Below are positions 42,074 through 51,357 of a stretch of DNA of 64,000 nt, one piece after another (position 1 is the first letter of the stretch; each line of letters starts with the position of its first letter). The notes beneath the pieces were generated by a model. That model was not told the DNA's origin. It did not search any database and saw only the letters and a program-made list of their open reading frames with translations. Both the position numbers and the translations under genes were made by a program. This DNA comes from Cupriavidus laharis (lineage in GTDB: Bacteria > Pseudomonadota > Gammaproteobacteria > Burkholderiales > Burkholderiaceae). The stretch covers positions 248,001-312,000 of the forward strand of contig NZ_CAJZAI010000006.1 in the NCBI RefSeq assembly GCF_914271435.1, written 5' to 3'.

Positions 42074-43357
42074 TCAGTGGTGGTTGTGGTTGCCGTGGAC
42101 GATCTGGCCGCCGACCAGCGTCATGCGCACCCTGCCTTCCATCTCATAGCCGAGCCACGGCGAATTCTTGCCCTGGCTCTTGATGGACTGGCGTTCGACC
42201 TTCCAGACTTCCTTCGGATCGAACACACAGATGTCGGCAACAGCGCCCGTTGCCAGCGTACCGGCCTTCAGGCCAGCCACGCGCGCGGGCTCGGAGGTGA
42301 TGCGGGCCAGCGCCGTCTGCAGCGGCACCTTGTGCTCGGCGGCCCAGCGCAGCGTCAGCGGCAGCAGCAGTTCCAGGCCGATGGCGCCCGGGGTGGCTTC
42401 GGCAAAGGGCAGCAGCTTCTCGTCGTCGTCCACCGGCGTGTGGTCGGAGCACAGCGCGTCGATGGTGCCGTCGGACAGCGCGGCGACGATGGCATCGCGG
42501 TCACGCGTGCTGCGCAGCGGCGGCGAGAAGCGCATCTGCGAGTTGAAGTAGCCGATATCCACATCGGTCAGCGACACATGGTGGATGTTGACGTCGCAAC
42601 TCACCGGCAAGCCTTCGCGCTTGGCCTGGCGCACCAGTTCCAGCCCCGCGGCCGAAGACAGGCGGCAAATATGCACGCGAGCGCCCGTGGACCGCATCAG
42701 CTCGAAGATGGTATGCAGGCGCACCGTCTCGGCAATCACCGACACGCCCGACAGCCCCAGGCGCGACGCCACCGCGCCGCTGGCTGCCACGCCACCGCCC
42801 AGGAACGGGTCTTCCGGCCGCAGCCACACAGTGAAGCCGAACGTCTGCGCGTACTGCAGTGCACGCAGCAACACCTGGGTGTTGCGCACTGGCGCCTCGG
42901 CCTGGCTGAAACCGACGCAGCCGGCTTCGGTCAGCTGGTTCATTTCGGTCAGCACTTCGCCCTTCAGGCCCTGCGTCAGCGCACCCAGCGGATAGACGTG
43001 GGTCTGGTTGAGCGTGCGGGCGCGGAACTTGAGCATCTCGACCAGGCCGGGCTCGTCCAGCACCGGGTCAGTGTCGGGCGGGCAGACCAGGCTGGTCACG
43101 CCACCAGCGGCCGCGGCGGCCACTTCGGATTCGAGCGTGGCCTTGTATTCGTAGCCGGGCTCGCGCAGCCGGGCCGACAGGTCAACCAGCCCCGGGCACA
43201 CGATCAGGCCACGGGCATCGATAGTCTTGTTGGCGGTGAAATCCGCCGGCGCGCTGCCAACGCCGACGATCTTGCCGGCGGCGATATAGATGTCTTGCTG
43301 GGCGTCGGTCTTCGCGGCCGGGTCGATCAGGCGGCCGCCCTGGATGTGAATCTTCAT
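42074..43357 (-). CDS. pyrC: Dihydroorotase-like protein, probably non-catalytic (PyrC')
   Basis: A 427-residue amidohydrolase-fold protein of the dihydroorotase type, following pyrB. At the place where active type I enzymes have D-x-H-x-H-R, this protein has DLSARLREPG (residues 59-68), so both metal-binding His of the HxH motif are replaced by Ser and Arg. Later parts are partly kept (CSDHTPVDDDEK, and NIHHVSLTD). In Pseudomonas and relatives such inactive PyrC' subunits build the dodecameric ATCase with PyrB, and a separate pyrC does the catalysis. I use ATG 43357 (MKIHIQGG); ATG at 43417 is inside the pyrB 3' intergenic part. Annotated as pyrC by most tools. Confidence 0.88.
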   Translation of the reverse strand: MKIHIQGGRLIDPAAKTDAQQDIYIAAGKIVGVGSAPADFTANKTIDARGLIVCPGLVDLSARLREPGYEYKATLESEVAAAAAGGVTSLVCPPDTDPVLDEPGLVEMLKFRARTLNQTHVYPLGALTQGLKGEVLTEMNQLTEAGCVGFSQAEAPVRNTQVLLRALQYAQTFGFTVWLRPEDPFLGGGVAASGAVASRLGLSGVSVIAETVRLHTIFELMRSTGARVHICRLSSAAGLELVRQAKREGLPVSCDVNIHHVSLTDVDIGYFNSQMRFSPPLRSTRDRDAIVAALSDGTIDALCSDHTPVDDDEKLLPFAEATPGAIGLELLLPLTLRWAAEHKVPLQTALARITSEPARVAGLKAGTLATGAVADICVFDPKEVWKVERQSIKSQGKNSPWLGYEMEGRVRMTLVGGQIVHGNHNHH

Positions 43358-43423
43358 AGCTTGGCTTGTCGTGTCGCTTGGCTTGTTCGGAGTGTTCTGG
43401 CTGGAAGTCGGCATCAATGGCGG

Positions 43424-44395
43424 TCAGTCACTGTTTCCTGCCACGATCCCCATCACCGCCATGCGCACGGCGATGCCGAACGTCACCTGGTTCAGGATCA
43501 CCGATTGCGGGCCGTCCGCCACGGCGGAATCGATCTCCACGCCGCGGTTCATCGGCCCCGGGTGCATCACGATGGCGTTGGGTGCGGCCAGCGCCAGGCG
43601 CTCGGGCGTGAGGCCGAAGGCCTTGAAGTATTCCTGCGCCGACGGCAGCAGCGCGCCGCTCATGCGCTCATTCTGCAGACGCAGCATGATGACCACATCC
43701 ACGCCCTTGAGGCCTTCTTCCATGTTGTGGAAGACGCGCACGCCCATCTGCTCCAGCCCCGACGGCAGCAGCGTGCGCGGGCCGATGGCGCGCACTTCGG
43801 GCACGCCCAGCGTGGTCAGCGCGTGGATGTCGGAACGCGCCACGCGCGAGTGCAGGATGTCGCCGACGATGGCCACGCGGAGCTGGGTGAAGTCCTTCTT
43901 AAAGTGCCGAATCGTGTACATATCCAGCAGGCCCTGCGTCGGATGCGCGTGGCGGCCGTCGCCCGCATTGATCACGTGCACGTGCGGTGCGACGTGTTCG
44001 GCGATCAGGTACGGCGCGCCCGAACTGGCGTGGCGCACCACGAACATGTCCGCCGACATGGCGGACAGGTTGTTGATCGTATCGAGCAGCGACTCGCCCT
44101 TGCTGGTCGACGAGGCGTTGATGTTCAGGTTCAGCACGTCCGCCGACAAGCGCTTGGCGGCGATCTCGAAGGTGGTGCGCGTGCGCGTGGAGTTCTCGAA
44201 GAACAGGTTGAACACGCTCTTGCCGCGCAGCAGCGGCACCTTCTTCACATCGCGGTCGGAGTCGGACAGCGACACGAACTGGCTGGCGGTATCGAGGATG
44301 TGCGTGATCATGTCACGCGACAAGCCCTCGATCGACAGCAGGTGCTTCAGTTCGCCGTTCTTGGTCAGCTGCGGGTTGCGGAACGTCTTGGTCAT
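43424..44395 (-). CDS. pyrB: Aspartate carbamoyltransferase catalytic subunit
   Basis: A 323-residue ATCase that makes N-carbamoyl-aspartate, the committed pyrimidine step. The carbamoyl-phosphate motif [13 protein letters not shown] is complete (Ser69-Thr70-Arg71-Thr72). [11 protein letters not shown] and the [13 protein letters not shown] aspartate-binding motif are present. The start ATG 44395 is right before the conserved N terminus. No pyrI gene is seen; the inactive PyrC' downstream is the usual partner. A gap of 71 bases separates it from pyrR. Confidence 0.95.
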   Translation of the reverse strand: MTKTFRNPQLTKNGELKHLLSIEGLSRDMITHILDTASQFVSLSDSDRDVKKVPLLRGKSVFNLFFENSTRTRTTFEIAAKRLSADVLNLNINASSTSKGESLLDTINNLSAMSADMFVVRHASSGAPYLIAEHVAPHVHVINAGDGRHAHPTQGLLDMYTIRHFKKDFTQLRVAIVGDILHSRVARSDIHALTTLGVPEVRAIGPRTLLPSGLEQMGVRVFHNMEEGLKGVDVVIMLRLQNERMSGALLPSAQEYFKAFGLTPERLALAAPNAIVMHPGPMNRGVEIDSAVADGPQSVILNQVTFGIAVRMAVMGIVAGNSD

Positions 44396-44466
44396 GGGTG
44401 GTCAGGCGCGGGCAAAAATCGGGGGGTAGTCTGGTCTCGGGGCCGGTGGACGAAAAATTGGCCGGA

Positions 44467-44994
44467 TCAACCGGCCGAGGATTCGGTGGTGAAGGCAAAG
44501 GTCGCCTTGGCGCCCTCGCCCTGGCGCGCAAGCACGAGCGTGGCCTCGCGCGGGAGCTCGGTCTGCAGTGCGACGAGGTCCGCCGCAATCGGCAGCTCGC
44601 GGCCGCCGCGGTCCACCAGCACGCCCAGCGCCACACGCGCCGGACGGCCATAGTCGAACAGTTCATTGACCGCCGCGCGGATGGTGCGGCCGGTGGCCAG
44701 CACATCGTCGATCAGCAGGATCTTGCGGTCCTGCACCTCGAACGGCAGCGTGCTCGGCTGGGCCTGGCTGTGCAGGCCCTTCTTGGCGTAGTCATCGCGA
44801 TGGAAAGCCACGTTGATGACGCCGTGGTCGGGCAGCCCCAGGTCCGCCGCCAGCCGATGCGCAATCCAGGCACCGCCGGAGTGGATGCCGGCCACGGACC
44901 ACTGCGCGCGCTCGGCTTGCGGGATCAGCGCCTGGGCCTGGTCGAGCAAGGCACGGTAAAGCGCCTCGGCGTCGGGATTGGTATGTCGGGTCAT
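44467..44994 (-). CDS. pyrR: PyrR-type phosphoribosyltransferase
   Basis: A 175-residue type I phosphoribosyltransferase, like the bifunctional PyrR. The PRPP-binding loop is [22 protein letters not shown] (the acidic pair at DD). An N-terminal part [14 protein letters not shown] and [10 protein letters not shown] match PyrR. In Bacillus it attenuates the pyr operon and also makes UMP; in this proteobacterial setting only the second can be assumed. ATG 44994 makes an ATGA overlap with ruvX; the open frame further up reads through ruvX. No attenuator hairpin was recognised before pyrB. Confidence 0.9.
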   Translation of the reverse strand: MTRHTNPDAEALYRALLDQAQALIPQAERAQWSVAGIHSGGAWIAHRLAADLGLPDHGVINVAFHRDDYAKKGLHSQAQPSTLPFEVQDRKILLIDDVLATGRTIRAAVNELFDYGRPARVALGVLVDRGGRELPIAADLVALQTELPREATLVLARQGEGAKATFAFTTESSAG

Positions 44995-45416
44995 AGCGGA
45001 AGCTGGTCGAAATACTGTTGCAGGATGATGCGTGCGGCCTCGGCATCGAGTTCGCCGCGGCGCGCGCCGGCCATGGCGGCCATGCGCGAGGAATAGCGCT
45101 CGTCCACCCACTCCACGGGCAGGCCGAAGCGGCCGTTGAGCTGGTTGCCGAAGCGGCGCGCAAGCCGCATGGAAGGCTGTTCGCCGCCTTCCGGGTTGAC
45201 CGGCATGCCGACCACAAGCTGCACGGGCGTCCATTCGCGGATCAGGTCGCCCACAGCCTGGAAGCGGCCTTCAACGGACAGGTTCGGAAGGATGGTCAGT
45301 GCGGTCGCCTGGCGCGTGATGAAATTGCCCAGGGCAACGCCGATCTTTTTCTCGCCGTAGTCGAATGCCAGAACCGTGCCGTCGCGGGGCAGTTCACGCC
45401 CCACGCCGTCAGGCAT
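44991..45416 (-). CDS. ruvX: Holliday junction resolvase-like protein / pre-16S rRNA nuclease
   Basis: A 141-residue YqgF/RuvX protein with an RNase H-like fold. The conserved acidic residues are in [35 protein letters not shown] and the C-terminal [15 protein letters not shown]. The family processes the 5' end of 16S rRNA and is also described as a Holliday junction resolvase candidate. Start ATG 45416 overlaps the yqgE stop by 8 bases. It sits in the well-known yqgE-ruvX-pyrR arrangement. Confidence 0.93.
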   Translation of the reverse strand: MPDGVGRELPRDGTVLAFDYGEKKIGVALGNFITRQATALTILPNLSVEGRFQAVGDLIREWTPVQLVVGMPVNPEGGEQPSMRLARRFGNQLNGRFGLPVEWVDERYSSRMAAMAGARRGELDAEAARIILQQYFDQLPL

Positions 45417-45981
45417 GCCCGGCCTCGCCGGAAAGCATGGTGATGTCGATGCCCAGCAGGCGGATAGCCGACGCAAAGCGCTCTTCGGGCGGCACGCTGA
45501 AGATGATTTCAGGATCGGCCTGGACGGTCAGCCAGCCATTGCGGGAAAGCTCCTCTTCGAGCTGGCCAGCGCCCCAGCCGGAGTAGCCCAGCGTCAGCAG
45601 GAAGCGGTGCGGGCCGCTGCCATTGGCCACGGCTTCCAGCACGTCCTTGGAGGTGGTCATCTCCAGCCCGCCGGGCACCGCCAGCGACGACACATAGATG
45701 CCCACCGGGTCATGCAGCACGAAACCGCGCTCGGTCTGGACAGGGCCGCCGAAGTAGACTGGCTGATGGGCCACCGGCTGGATTTCCAGCTTGAGGTCGA
45801 TCTTATCGAAGAGCGTGGCCATGTCGATGTCGATCGGGCGGTTGATCACCAGCCCGAGCGCGCCACGCTCGTTGTGTTCGCAAAGGTAGACGACGGAGCC
45901 CGAAAAAGTCGGATCGGCCATGCCGGGCATGGCAATCAGGAATTGATTGGTCAGATTGATGGGTGCTTCGGGCTTGGCCAT
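45409..45981 (-). CDS. yqgE: YqgE/AlgH family protein
   Basis: A 190-residue protein of the UPF0301 family. [41 protein letters not shown] is cut here to its core: [21 protein letters not shown] and [19 protein letters not shown] and [15 protein letters not shown] follow. The biochemical role is unknown; AlgH in Pseudomonas affects alginate expression. ATG 45981 is used; ATG 45990, three codons upstream, is possible. The gene starts the operon with ruvX, pyrR, pyrB, pyrC' and plsC. A palindromic repeat lies upstream at 46071-46167. Confidence 0.92.
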   Translation of the reverse strand: MAKPEAPINLTNQFLIAMPGMADPTFSGSVVYLCEHNERGALGLVINRPIDIDMATLFDKIDLKLEIQPVAHQPVYFGGPVQTERGFVLHDPVGIYVSSLAVPGGLEMTTSKDVLEAVANGSGPHRFLLTLGYSGWGAGQLEEELSRNGWLTVQADPEIIFSVPPEERFASAIRLLGIDITMLSGEAGHA

Positions 45982-46070
45982 ACCTCGCATTTTATCAAAT
46001 CGCCGGTGGGCTTCCGGAAAAGAATTGGGCGCGCTGCGGTGCAACAACCCCGGACTTCAGAGTGCAACGT

Positions 46071-46167
46071 CCGTCGCTCCCGCGCAGGCGGGAGCCCAGC
46101 GTCTTCAGCCGCGCGCGACAGGCGACAGGCAAAAGACACTGGGTTCCCGCCTGCGCGGGAACGACCG
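46071..46167. repeat. Long dispersed palindromic repeat, copy 3
   Basis: The left arm CCGTCGCTCCCGCGCAGGCG with GGAGCCCAGCGTCTT and the right arm AAAGACACTGGGTTCCCGCC with TGCGCGGGAACGACCGG give the same two-level palindrome as copy 1. The loop between them (GCCGCGCGCGACAGGCGACA) is longer. It is in the gap between yqgE and the pseudouridine synthase gene, both on the minus strand. Confidence 0.85.
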
Positions 46168-46181
46168 GTTCTTATCCGCCG

Positions 46182-46889
46182 TTAGTCCTTGCTGGTCAAC
46201 GCGGCCAGGTCCTCCGGCGTCAGCCAGCGCCACTCGCCTTCGGCCAGCGCGGGATCGAGCTTCAGCCCCCCGAGGGCGCTGCGGTGCAAGGCCGTCACGT
46301 GGTTGCCGGCCGCCACCACCATGCGCTTGACCTGATGGTACTTGCCCTGCAGCAAGGTCAGCCTCAGGCTCCGTTCACCGGTGATTTCGCAGGCTTCTGC
46401 GGCGATCGGGGCAGGTTCGTCGTCGAGTTGCACGCCGGTTCGCAGCGCTTCGGCCTGTTCCGGCGTCACCGGCTCTGCCGTGGTGACCTCGTACACCTTG
46501 GGCACCTTGCGCTTGGGCGAAGTATGGGCGTGGATGAACTGACCGTCGTCCGTGAGCAACAGCAGGCCGGTGGTATCGTGGTCCAGCCGGCCAACGGCTT
46601 GCACCTCGCGCTGGCGCAGCGGCACCGGCAGCAGGTTGTACACGCTGGGATGGTGGCGCGGGCGCTGCGAGCACTCATAGCCAGCCGGCTTGTTGAGCAT
46701 CACGTAGGCCTTGGTGCAGGCCAGCCACGCCTCGCCATCGACGGTCAGCCGCAGGCCGTCGACCTCGAACTGGGCGCGCGGGTCGTCGCAGAGCTCGCCA
46801 TTGACCTCCACCAGCCCGGCGGCGATCAGGTCGCCACAGTAGCGGCGCGTGCCGAAGCCTTGGGATTGGAGGATGCGGTCTAGGGTCAT
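46182..46889 (-). CDS. rsuA: 16S rRNA pseudouridine synthase (RsuA family)
   Basis: A 235-residue pseudouridine synthase. An N-terminal S4-like RNA-binding part (LDRILQSQGFGTRRYCGDLI) is followed by the catalytic domain with YVMLNKPAGYECS and the hallmark GRLDHDTTGLLLLTDDG, whose first Asp (in RLD) is the nucleophile. TLLQGKYHQVKRM follows. RsuA makes pseudouridine 516 in 16S rRNA. ATG 46889 sits directly before LDRILQ; the frame is open to 46925 without need. It could be another member of the RsuA/RluE group, but the S4 domain and length fit RsuA. Confidence 0.88.
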   Translation of the reverse strand: MTLDRILQSQGFGTRRYCGDLIAAGLVEVNGELCDDPRAQFEVDGLRLTVDGEAWLACTKAYVMLNKPAGYECSQRPRHHPSVYNLLPVPLRQREVQAVGRLDHDTTGLLLLTDDGQFIHAHTSPKRKVPKVYEVTTAEPVTPEQAEALRTGVQLDDEPAPIAAEACEITGERSLRLTLLQGKYHQVKRMVVAAGNHVTALHRSALGGLKLDPALAEGEWRWLTPEDLAALTSKD

Positions 46890-47021
46890 GGAAATGGAAT
46901 CGTCAGTGAATAAGGTCGCAGACACATCGGCCCTGATGCGTCCGCGGTACCGGATCGGCCAAAGGGCAAGATGAAAGCGATGCAGGATTGGGCGCAGCAG
47001 CCGCTTAGCCGCCTGCCGGCC

Positions 47022-48212
47022 TCAGGCAGCCAGCATCGCGCTTTCGCGGTAATGGCGCTGCGCGTCCTCAGGCCGCTCGGTCTCTTCGAACAACCGTGCC
47101 AGCGCCAGGTGGGTACGCACGCGCAGGCGGGTCTGCTGCTCACGGTCCGCATACTTCAGTGCGCGCTCGAAGCTCGACTGGGCCTTGCCCCAAAGCTGTT
47201 CGCCCAGGCAAAGCACGCCGAGCGTGTAGTAGAGGTCGGCGTCCACCGGATGCTCATTGATCCATTTTTCCGCCTGCTGGATCTGGGGCAATGCCTGGCC
47301 GGTCCTGGCGCAGTCGGCGTAGCGCAGCACGAGGCGGCTGTCCCAGTTGGCCTTGAGCGCATCCTCGATGATGCGGCGCGCTTCACCCTGTCGGCCGAGC
47401 GCGGCAAAGTAGCGGGCCGCCGGCTCGGCGATACGCGCGGCACGCCGTTCATCGGCCGATAGCGTGCGCCAGAAGGCGGACAGTGCCTCGGCGTCGTGGC
47501 GGCGCTCTTCCAGCATGGCCTCGCAGGCCATCTGCTTGAGCCGCAGCGCCAGCACCGGATGCAGCGCGTTGCGCTTTTCCAGCGAACGCGCCAGGCGCAG
47601 CACTTCGGACCAGTTCTTCAGGTGCTGGTGCGCGCGCAGCGCAATGCGCTGCACGTGGATCTGCCGTGCGCCCTGCGCCTGCAATTGTGCGATGGTTTCG
47701 AGCGCGCCATCGGCATCGCGCGCGTCGACCAGCAGTTCCGCCATCGATACCAGCCGGGCCTGCTCGCGTTCGGGATCGGTGACCTGCGCCATCCAGGCGT
47801 CGCGGCGCTCGGTTTCCTGCATGCGGTGCGCGGCGCGGGCGCCGACCAGCGCCGCCGTCTGCGCCTGCGCGTCCCAGGCCTGGGCCTCGCGTGCCGCGCG
47901 CTCGGCACGCGCGAAGCGGCCTGCAAACAGGTTCTCGATTGATTCGCGCAGTGCCGCCTGGGCCTTGTTCATGCGGCTGCGTTCGCGGTAGGCGGCGGCC
48001 CGGCGTGGCATCTCGGAAAGGTGGCGCACGGTGGAGAGAATGGTCCACACCACGAAGAACACCAGCAGCAGCAGCGCCAGCGCCAGGTTCAGCGACAGCT
48101 CCACCCGGTACGGCGGATAGAACAGCACCACATTGCTGTGGTTGAACTGCGTGAACAATGCCAGCCCGACGGCGCCACCGAACAGGACCGCTACCCAGAA
48201 CAGAAGGCGCAT
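47022..48212 (-). CDS. hemY: HemY-type TPR membrane protein
   Basis: A 396-residue protein with two N-terminal transmembrane helices (LFWVAVLFGGAVGLALFT and LALALLLLVFFVVWTI) and a helical TPR part facing the cytoplasm or periplasm, matching the HemY_N family. The name HemY in Proteobacteria is unrelated to the protoporphyrinogen oxidase HemY of Bacillus. Its role in heme synthesis is inferred from its constant place behind hemC-hemD-hemX. It lies 2 bases downstream of hemDX, in the order hemC, hemDX, hemY. YTLGVLCLGEQLWGKAQSSF near the C terminus is a TPR unit. Confidence 0.9.
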   Translation of the reverse strand: MRLLFWVAVLFGGAVGLALFTQFNHSNVVLFYPPYRVELSLNLALALLLLVFFVVWTILSTVRHLSEMPRRAAAYRERSRMNKAQAALRESIENLFAGRFARAERAAREAQAWDAQAQTAALVGARAAHRMQETERRDAWMAQVTDPEREQARLVSMAELLVDARDADGALETIAQLQAQGARQIHVQRIALRAHQHLKNWSEVLRLARSLEKRNALHPVLALRLKQMACEAMLEERRHDAEALSAFWRTLSADERRAARIAEPAARYFAALGRQGEARRIIEDALKANWDSRLVLRYADCARTGQALPQIQQAEKWINEHPVDADLYYTLGVLCLGEQLWGKAQSSFERALKYADREQQTRLRVRTHLALARLFEETERPEDAQRHYRESAMLAA

Positions 48213-48214
48213 GG

Positions 48215-50266
48215 TTACTCCTTCTTCAGCGCACGCAGCGCGCCGAGGCTTTCCGCCATGGTCGGTAACTGCACCGTCACGGCACCGGCCTGTGCCTGCT
48301 TGAGCAGCGTCAGCACGGTCTGCACGCGCCGGGACCTGGTGTCGAAGTACCTGCCGATCATGGCCTGCGCAGCAGACAGGTCATTGCGGAAGACCGGCTC
48401 GTTGCGCGACAGCAGCGCCAGCCGCGCATTGAGCAGGCGCAGCTTGACGTTCTCGCGCAGGAACCAGCCCTGGTCGCCCGATAGCAGCAGGGCCTCGGTG
48501 TCTTCAACCTTGCGGATGCGGATGACCTGAGCCATTTCCTCGCGCATGAAGCCCCACACCCGGCCAAACCAGGCGCCGATACCGCCGGCTGCGGGAGCAG
48601 CCGCGTCCCGTGCCCCCTTCGCGGCGCCACGGTTTGCGTCCTTGCGGTCTTCCGCCTCGGTCCGCTCTAGCATGCGTTCGCTCGACAGCAGCGGCAACGC
48701 GTCGATCTGGTTGATGGCTTCATCCAGCTTGATGGCGGCGCCTGTCAGGTCGGTATCGGGCACCGCCTTCATGCGCGCGATATCGCGCGCCAGCGCGCGG
48801 CGCAGCAGGTTGTACTGCGGCTTGTCGGTACGGGCCAGGCGCGCGTCGGCGCTCTGCAGCGCCGCCAGCGCGACCTGCACGTTGCCGGTGAGCTGGAGCT
48901 GCTGGCCGGCGTTGGTCAGCAATTGCTGGATCTCGGCGATTTCCCAGTCGTCGCGGTTGCGCATCAGGTCCTGGTAGACCTGCTCCAGCGCGGCCTGCTT
49001 GTCGCGGGTCTCGCCGACCTGGCCGTCGAGCGCGCCGACCTTGGCCTGCAGTTCCTTCACGGTGTCCTGCGCGTTGCGCGACAGCACGCGCGTCTCCTGC
49101 ACCAGCGCGTCATTGCTCTGCTGCCGCCGCGCCAGTTCCTCGGTGAGGTGGTCGACCCGCTGCTGCAGCCACCAGAAACCGCCGGCGGTAGCCAGCACCA
49201 GGACGGCCACGAGCGCCCACAGCGCGGCGTTGCGGCGCGGTGCGGCGAATGACGGCGCCGGCGCGGCCGAAGCCGTGGCCGCAGGAGGAATGGTGGTTGA
49301 GGAGGACGTAGTTTCTTGCGTCACGCGTTCGACCCTGTTTGTCATGGCAGGCGGCTGCACGGGCGGTGGCGCCGGCGGTGCAGCGGGAACCGCGGCACTT
49401 GCAGGCACTGGTCCGGCATAGGCATCCGCCCACTGCTTGCATGCGGCAAGCAGCCCGGCGTCGCCCGGCGCGGCACGCAGGATGCGCGCAAAGCCGAGCG
49501 CCTCCGCCTGTTCGGCGATTCTCGCATGCGGCGCGATGCACTGCACCTGTTTCAGGGTGGCCAGTTCCTGCGGCGACAGGTTCTGCCGCGCGAGCGTCTC
49601 GAGGTTGCGCACGGCCTCCGAGCTGGTCAGCAGCCAGGCCTGCGGGGCACCGCCGGGGCTCAGGCCGTCGCGCACGGCCTGCCATTGCATGATGCCGGGC
49701 TCGGGCAAGGTGCGTTGGTAGGCCTCGACCGCCGTGACGTCGGCACCCGCTTCCCGCAGGCGGTCGCCCAGCCAGTCGCGTCCGCCGTTACCGCGCACGA
49801 TCAGCACGGCGCGTCCATTCAGCGCGGCTGGCTCCAGCTGCGCCCACAGGGCTTCGGAATCGAAACGGGGTTCTTCGCCCGCCGCACCGTTCGCACCGTT
49901 GCCGTCGGCACCGGCCGGCGCAATCACGCGGTGGTCGGGCGCGGCAATGCCACGCTCGGCAAGAGCCGTGACGCTGGCCGGTCCGACCACGGCCACCGGC
50001 ACGCCGGGCGGCCACTGGGCCACGGCATTGCCCTGCACTGCTGCCAGCGCATCGAGCGCGTACTGGATCGCGTTGGGACTGACAAAGACCACCAGCGCGA
50101 AGTCCGCCAGGCGCGCCAGCGCAGCGCGCAGCGGGGCGTCATCGGCAGCGGGGCCAATCGCCAGCAGCGGAAATCCCAGTACGTCCAGGCCCGCGGCCTG
50201 GAGGGCTTCCGTCAGTTGCCGGGACTGCCCGGCGGGTCGTGTGACAACGACAGTCGGGCGGGGCAT
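48215..50266 (-). CDS. hemDX: Fused uroporphyrinogen-III synthase and HemX
   Basis: A 683-residue fusion. Residues 1-285 are a uroporphyrinogen-III synthase (HemD): VVVTRPAGQSRQLTEAL, FVSPNAIQYALDAL and the C-terminal LLTSSEAVRNLETLA and CIAPHARIAEQAEALGF. After a Pro/Ala/Thr-rich linker (about 290-345) comes one transmembrane helix (NAALWALVAVLVLATAGGFW) and a coiled-coil-rich HemX domain to the end. HemD closes hydroxymethylbilane to uroporphyrinogen III; HemX may be a regulatory or scaffolding part. This fusion is common in Ralstonia/Cupriavidus-like genomes. It follows hemC by 9 bases. Confidence 0.92.
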   Translation of the reverse strand: MPRPTVVVTRPAGQSRQLTEALQAAGLDVLGFPLLAIGPAADDAPLRAALARLADFALVVFVSPNAIQYALDALAAVQGNAVAQWPPGVPVAVVGPASVTALAERGIAAPDHRVIAPAGADGNGANGAAGEEPRFDSEALWAQLEPAALNGRAVLIVRGNGGRDWLGDRLREAGADVTAVEAYQRTLPEPGIMQWQAVRDGLSPGGAPQAWLLTSSEAVRNLETLARQNLSPQELATLKQVQCIAPHARIAEQAEALGFARILRAAPGDAGLLAACKQWADAYAGPVPASAAVPAAPPAPPPVQPPAMTNRVERVTQETTSSSTTIPPAATASAAPAPSFAAPRRNAALWALVAVLVLATAGGFWWLQQRVDHLTEELARRQQSNDALVQETRVLSRNAQDTVKELQAKVGALDGQVGETRDKQAALEQVYQDLMRNRDDWEIAEIQQLLTNAGQQLQLTGNVQVALAALQSADARLARTDKPQYNLLRRALARDIARMKAVPDTDLTGAAIKLDEAINQIDALPLLSSERMLERTEAEDRKDANRGAAKGARDAAAPAAGGIGAWFGRVWGFMREEMAQVIRIRKVEDTEALLLSGDQGWFLRENVKLRLLNARLALLSRNEPVFRNDLSAAQAMIGRYFDTRSRRVQTVLTLLKQAQAGAVTVQLPTMAESLGALRALKKE

Positions 50267-50275
50267 GGACCGGCC

Positions 50276-51289
50276 TCAGGCAGGAGCTTGGGGATCGGCA
50301 GGCTCGGCCAGCGCGGCGAGGATATCGGCAGCGCCCTGCGCGAGGAGGTCGCGCGCGGCAGACTGGCCGAGCGCGTCAGCCGCCGCGGCGTCAGGTGCTG
50401 GCCCGGCTGCGCTGGCGCGCACGTGGCGGCTGCCGTCGGGCATGGCCACAAAGGCATCGAGCCGCAGTTGTCCGCCGTCCCAGCGCGCATGCGCCGCCAG
50501 CGGCACCTGGCAGGAGCCGCCCAGCATGCGTGACACGGCCCGTTCGGCCGTGACCGCGAGCGCGGTCGGCGAGTGGTTCAGCGGCGCCAGCCATTCGGCG
50601 ACCTCCGGGCGCGTGGACAGGGTCTCGATGCCCAGCGCGCCCTGCCCTGCTGCCGGCAGAGACGCCTCCGGGGCGATCAGCGCGCGGATGCGGTCGCCGA
50701 GGCCCAGGCGCTTAAGTCCGGCCGCGGCGAGGATGATGGCGCCATATTCGCCGCGATCGAGCTTGCCCAGGCGGGTGTCGAGGTTGCCGCGCAGCGGCTT
50801 GATGACCAGGTGCGGATAGCGCGCACGCAGCGCGGCCTCGCGGCGCAGGCTGGAGGTGCCCACCACGGTCCCGGCCGGCATCTCGTCCAGCGAAGCGAAG
50901 GCGGAGGACACCAGCGCGTCGCGCGGGTCTTCACGCTCCATCACCACGGCCAGGGTAAAGCCGTCAGGCAATTCCATCGGCACATCCTTGAGCGAGTGCA
51001 CCGCCAGGTCGGCTCGGCCTTCGGCCATTGCAAATTCCAGTTCTTTGACAAACAAACCCTTGCCGCCGACTTTCGACAGCGTACGGTCTAGAATCTGGTC
51101 TCCGCGCGTGGTCATGCCAAGAATGGACACATCGCACGCGGGATAGTATTGTTGCAATGCAGCACGCACGAATTCCGCCTGCCACATGGCCAGACGGCTC
51201 TCGCGGGAGGCGATTACAAGCTTGTGCGGAACGTTGCGCATAACGGCAGCAGAGGCGGCGGAGGAACTCGGGATGGCGGATGCTTGCAT
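50276..51289 (-). CDS. hemC: Porphobilinogen deaminase (hydroxymethylbilane synthase)
   Basis: HemC of 337 residues joins four porphobilinogens to hydroxymethylbilane. The N-terminal motif [15 protein letters not shown], the active-site [12 protein letters not shown] with its Asp, [11 protein letters not shown] and [12 protein letters not shown] are present. The cofactor Cys of the dipyrromethane is Cys260 in [11 protein letters not shown] 51289 is the longest start; ATG 51241 (MRNVPHKLV), 321 residues, is equally possible. It is divergent from ppc, and the promoter gap is short. Confidence 0.95.
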   Translation of the reverse strand: MQASAIPSSSAASAAVMRNVPHKLVIASRESRLAMWQAEFVRAALQQYYPACDVSILGMTTRGDQILDRTLSKVGGKGLFVKELEFAMAEGRADLAVHSLKDVPMELPDGFTLAVVMEREDPRDALVSSAFASLDEMPAGTVVGTSSLRREAALRARYPHLVIKPLRGNLDTRLGKLDRGEYGAIILAAAGLKRLGLGDRIRALIAPEASLPAAGQGALGIETLSTRPEVAEWLAPLNHSPTALAVTAERAVSRMLGGSCQVPLAAHARWDGGQLRLDAFVAMPDGSRHVRASAAGPAPDAAAADALGQSAARDLLAQGAADILAALAEPADPQAPA

Positions 51290-51357
51290 CCGTCAATGGT
51301 AGCACGCGACCCAATAGCCGCTCCGCACCATCGGACAGAAGAGTAAGAGGAGATTGC

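Noticed and set aside
41993..44653. An 886-codon open frame on the plus strand over pyrC' and pyrB
   Set aside because: It is antisense to two well-recognised genes, its translation is rich in His, Arg, Gln and Ala without motifs, and such frames are common opposite high-G+C genes.
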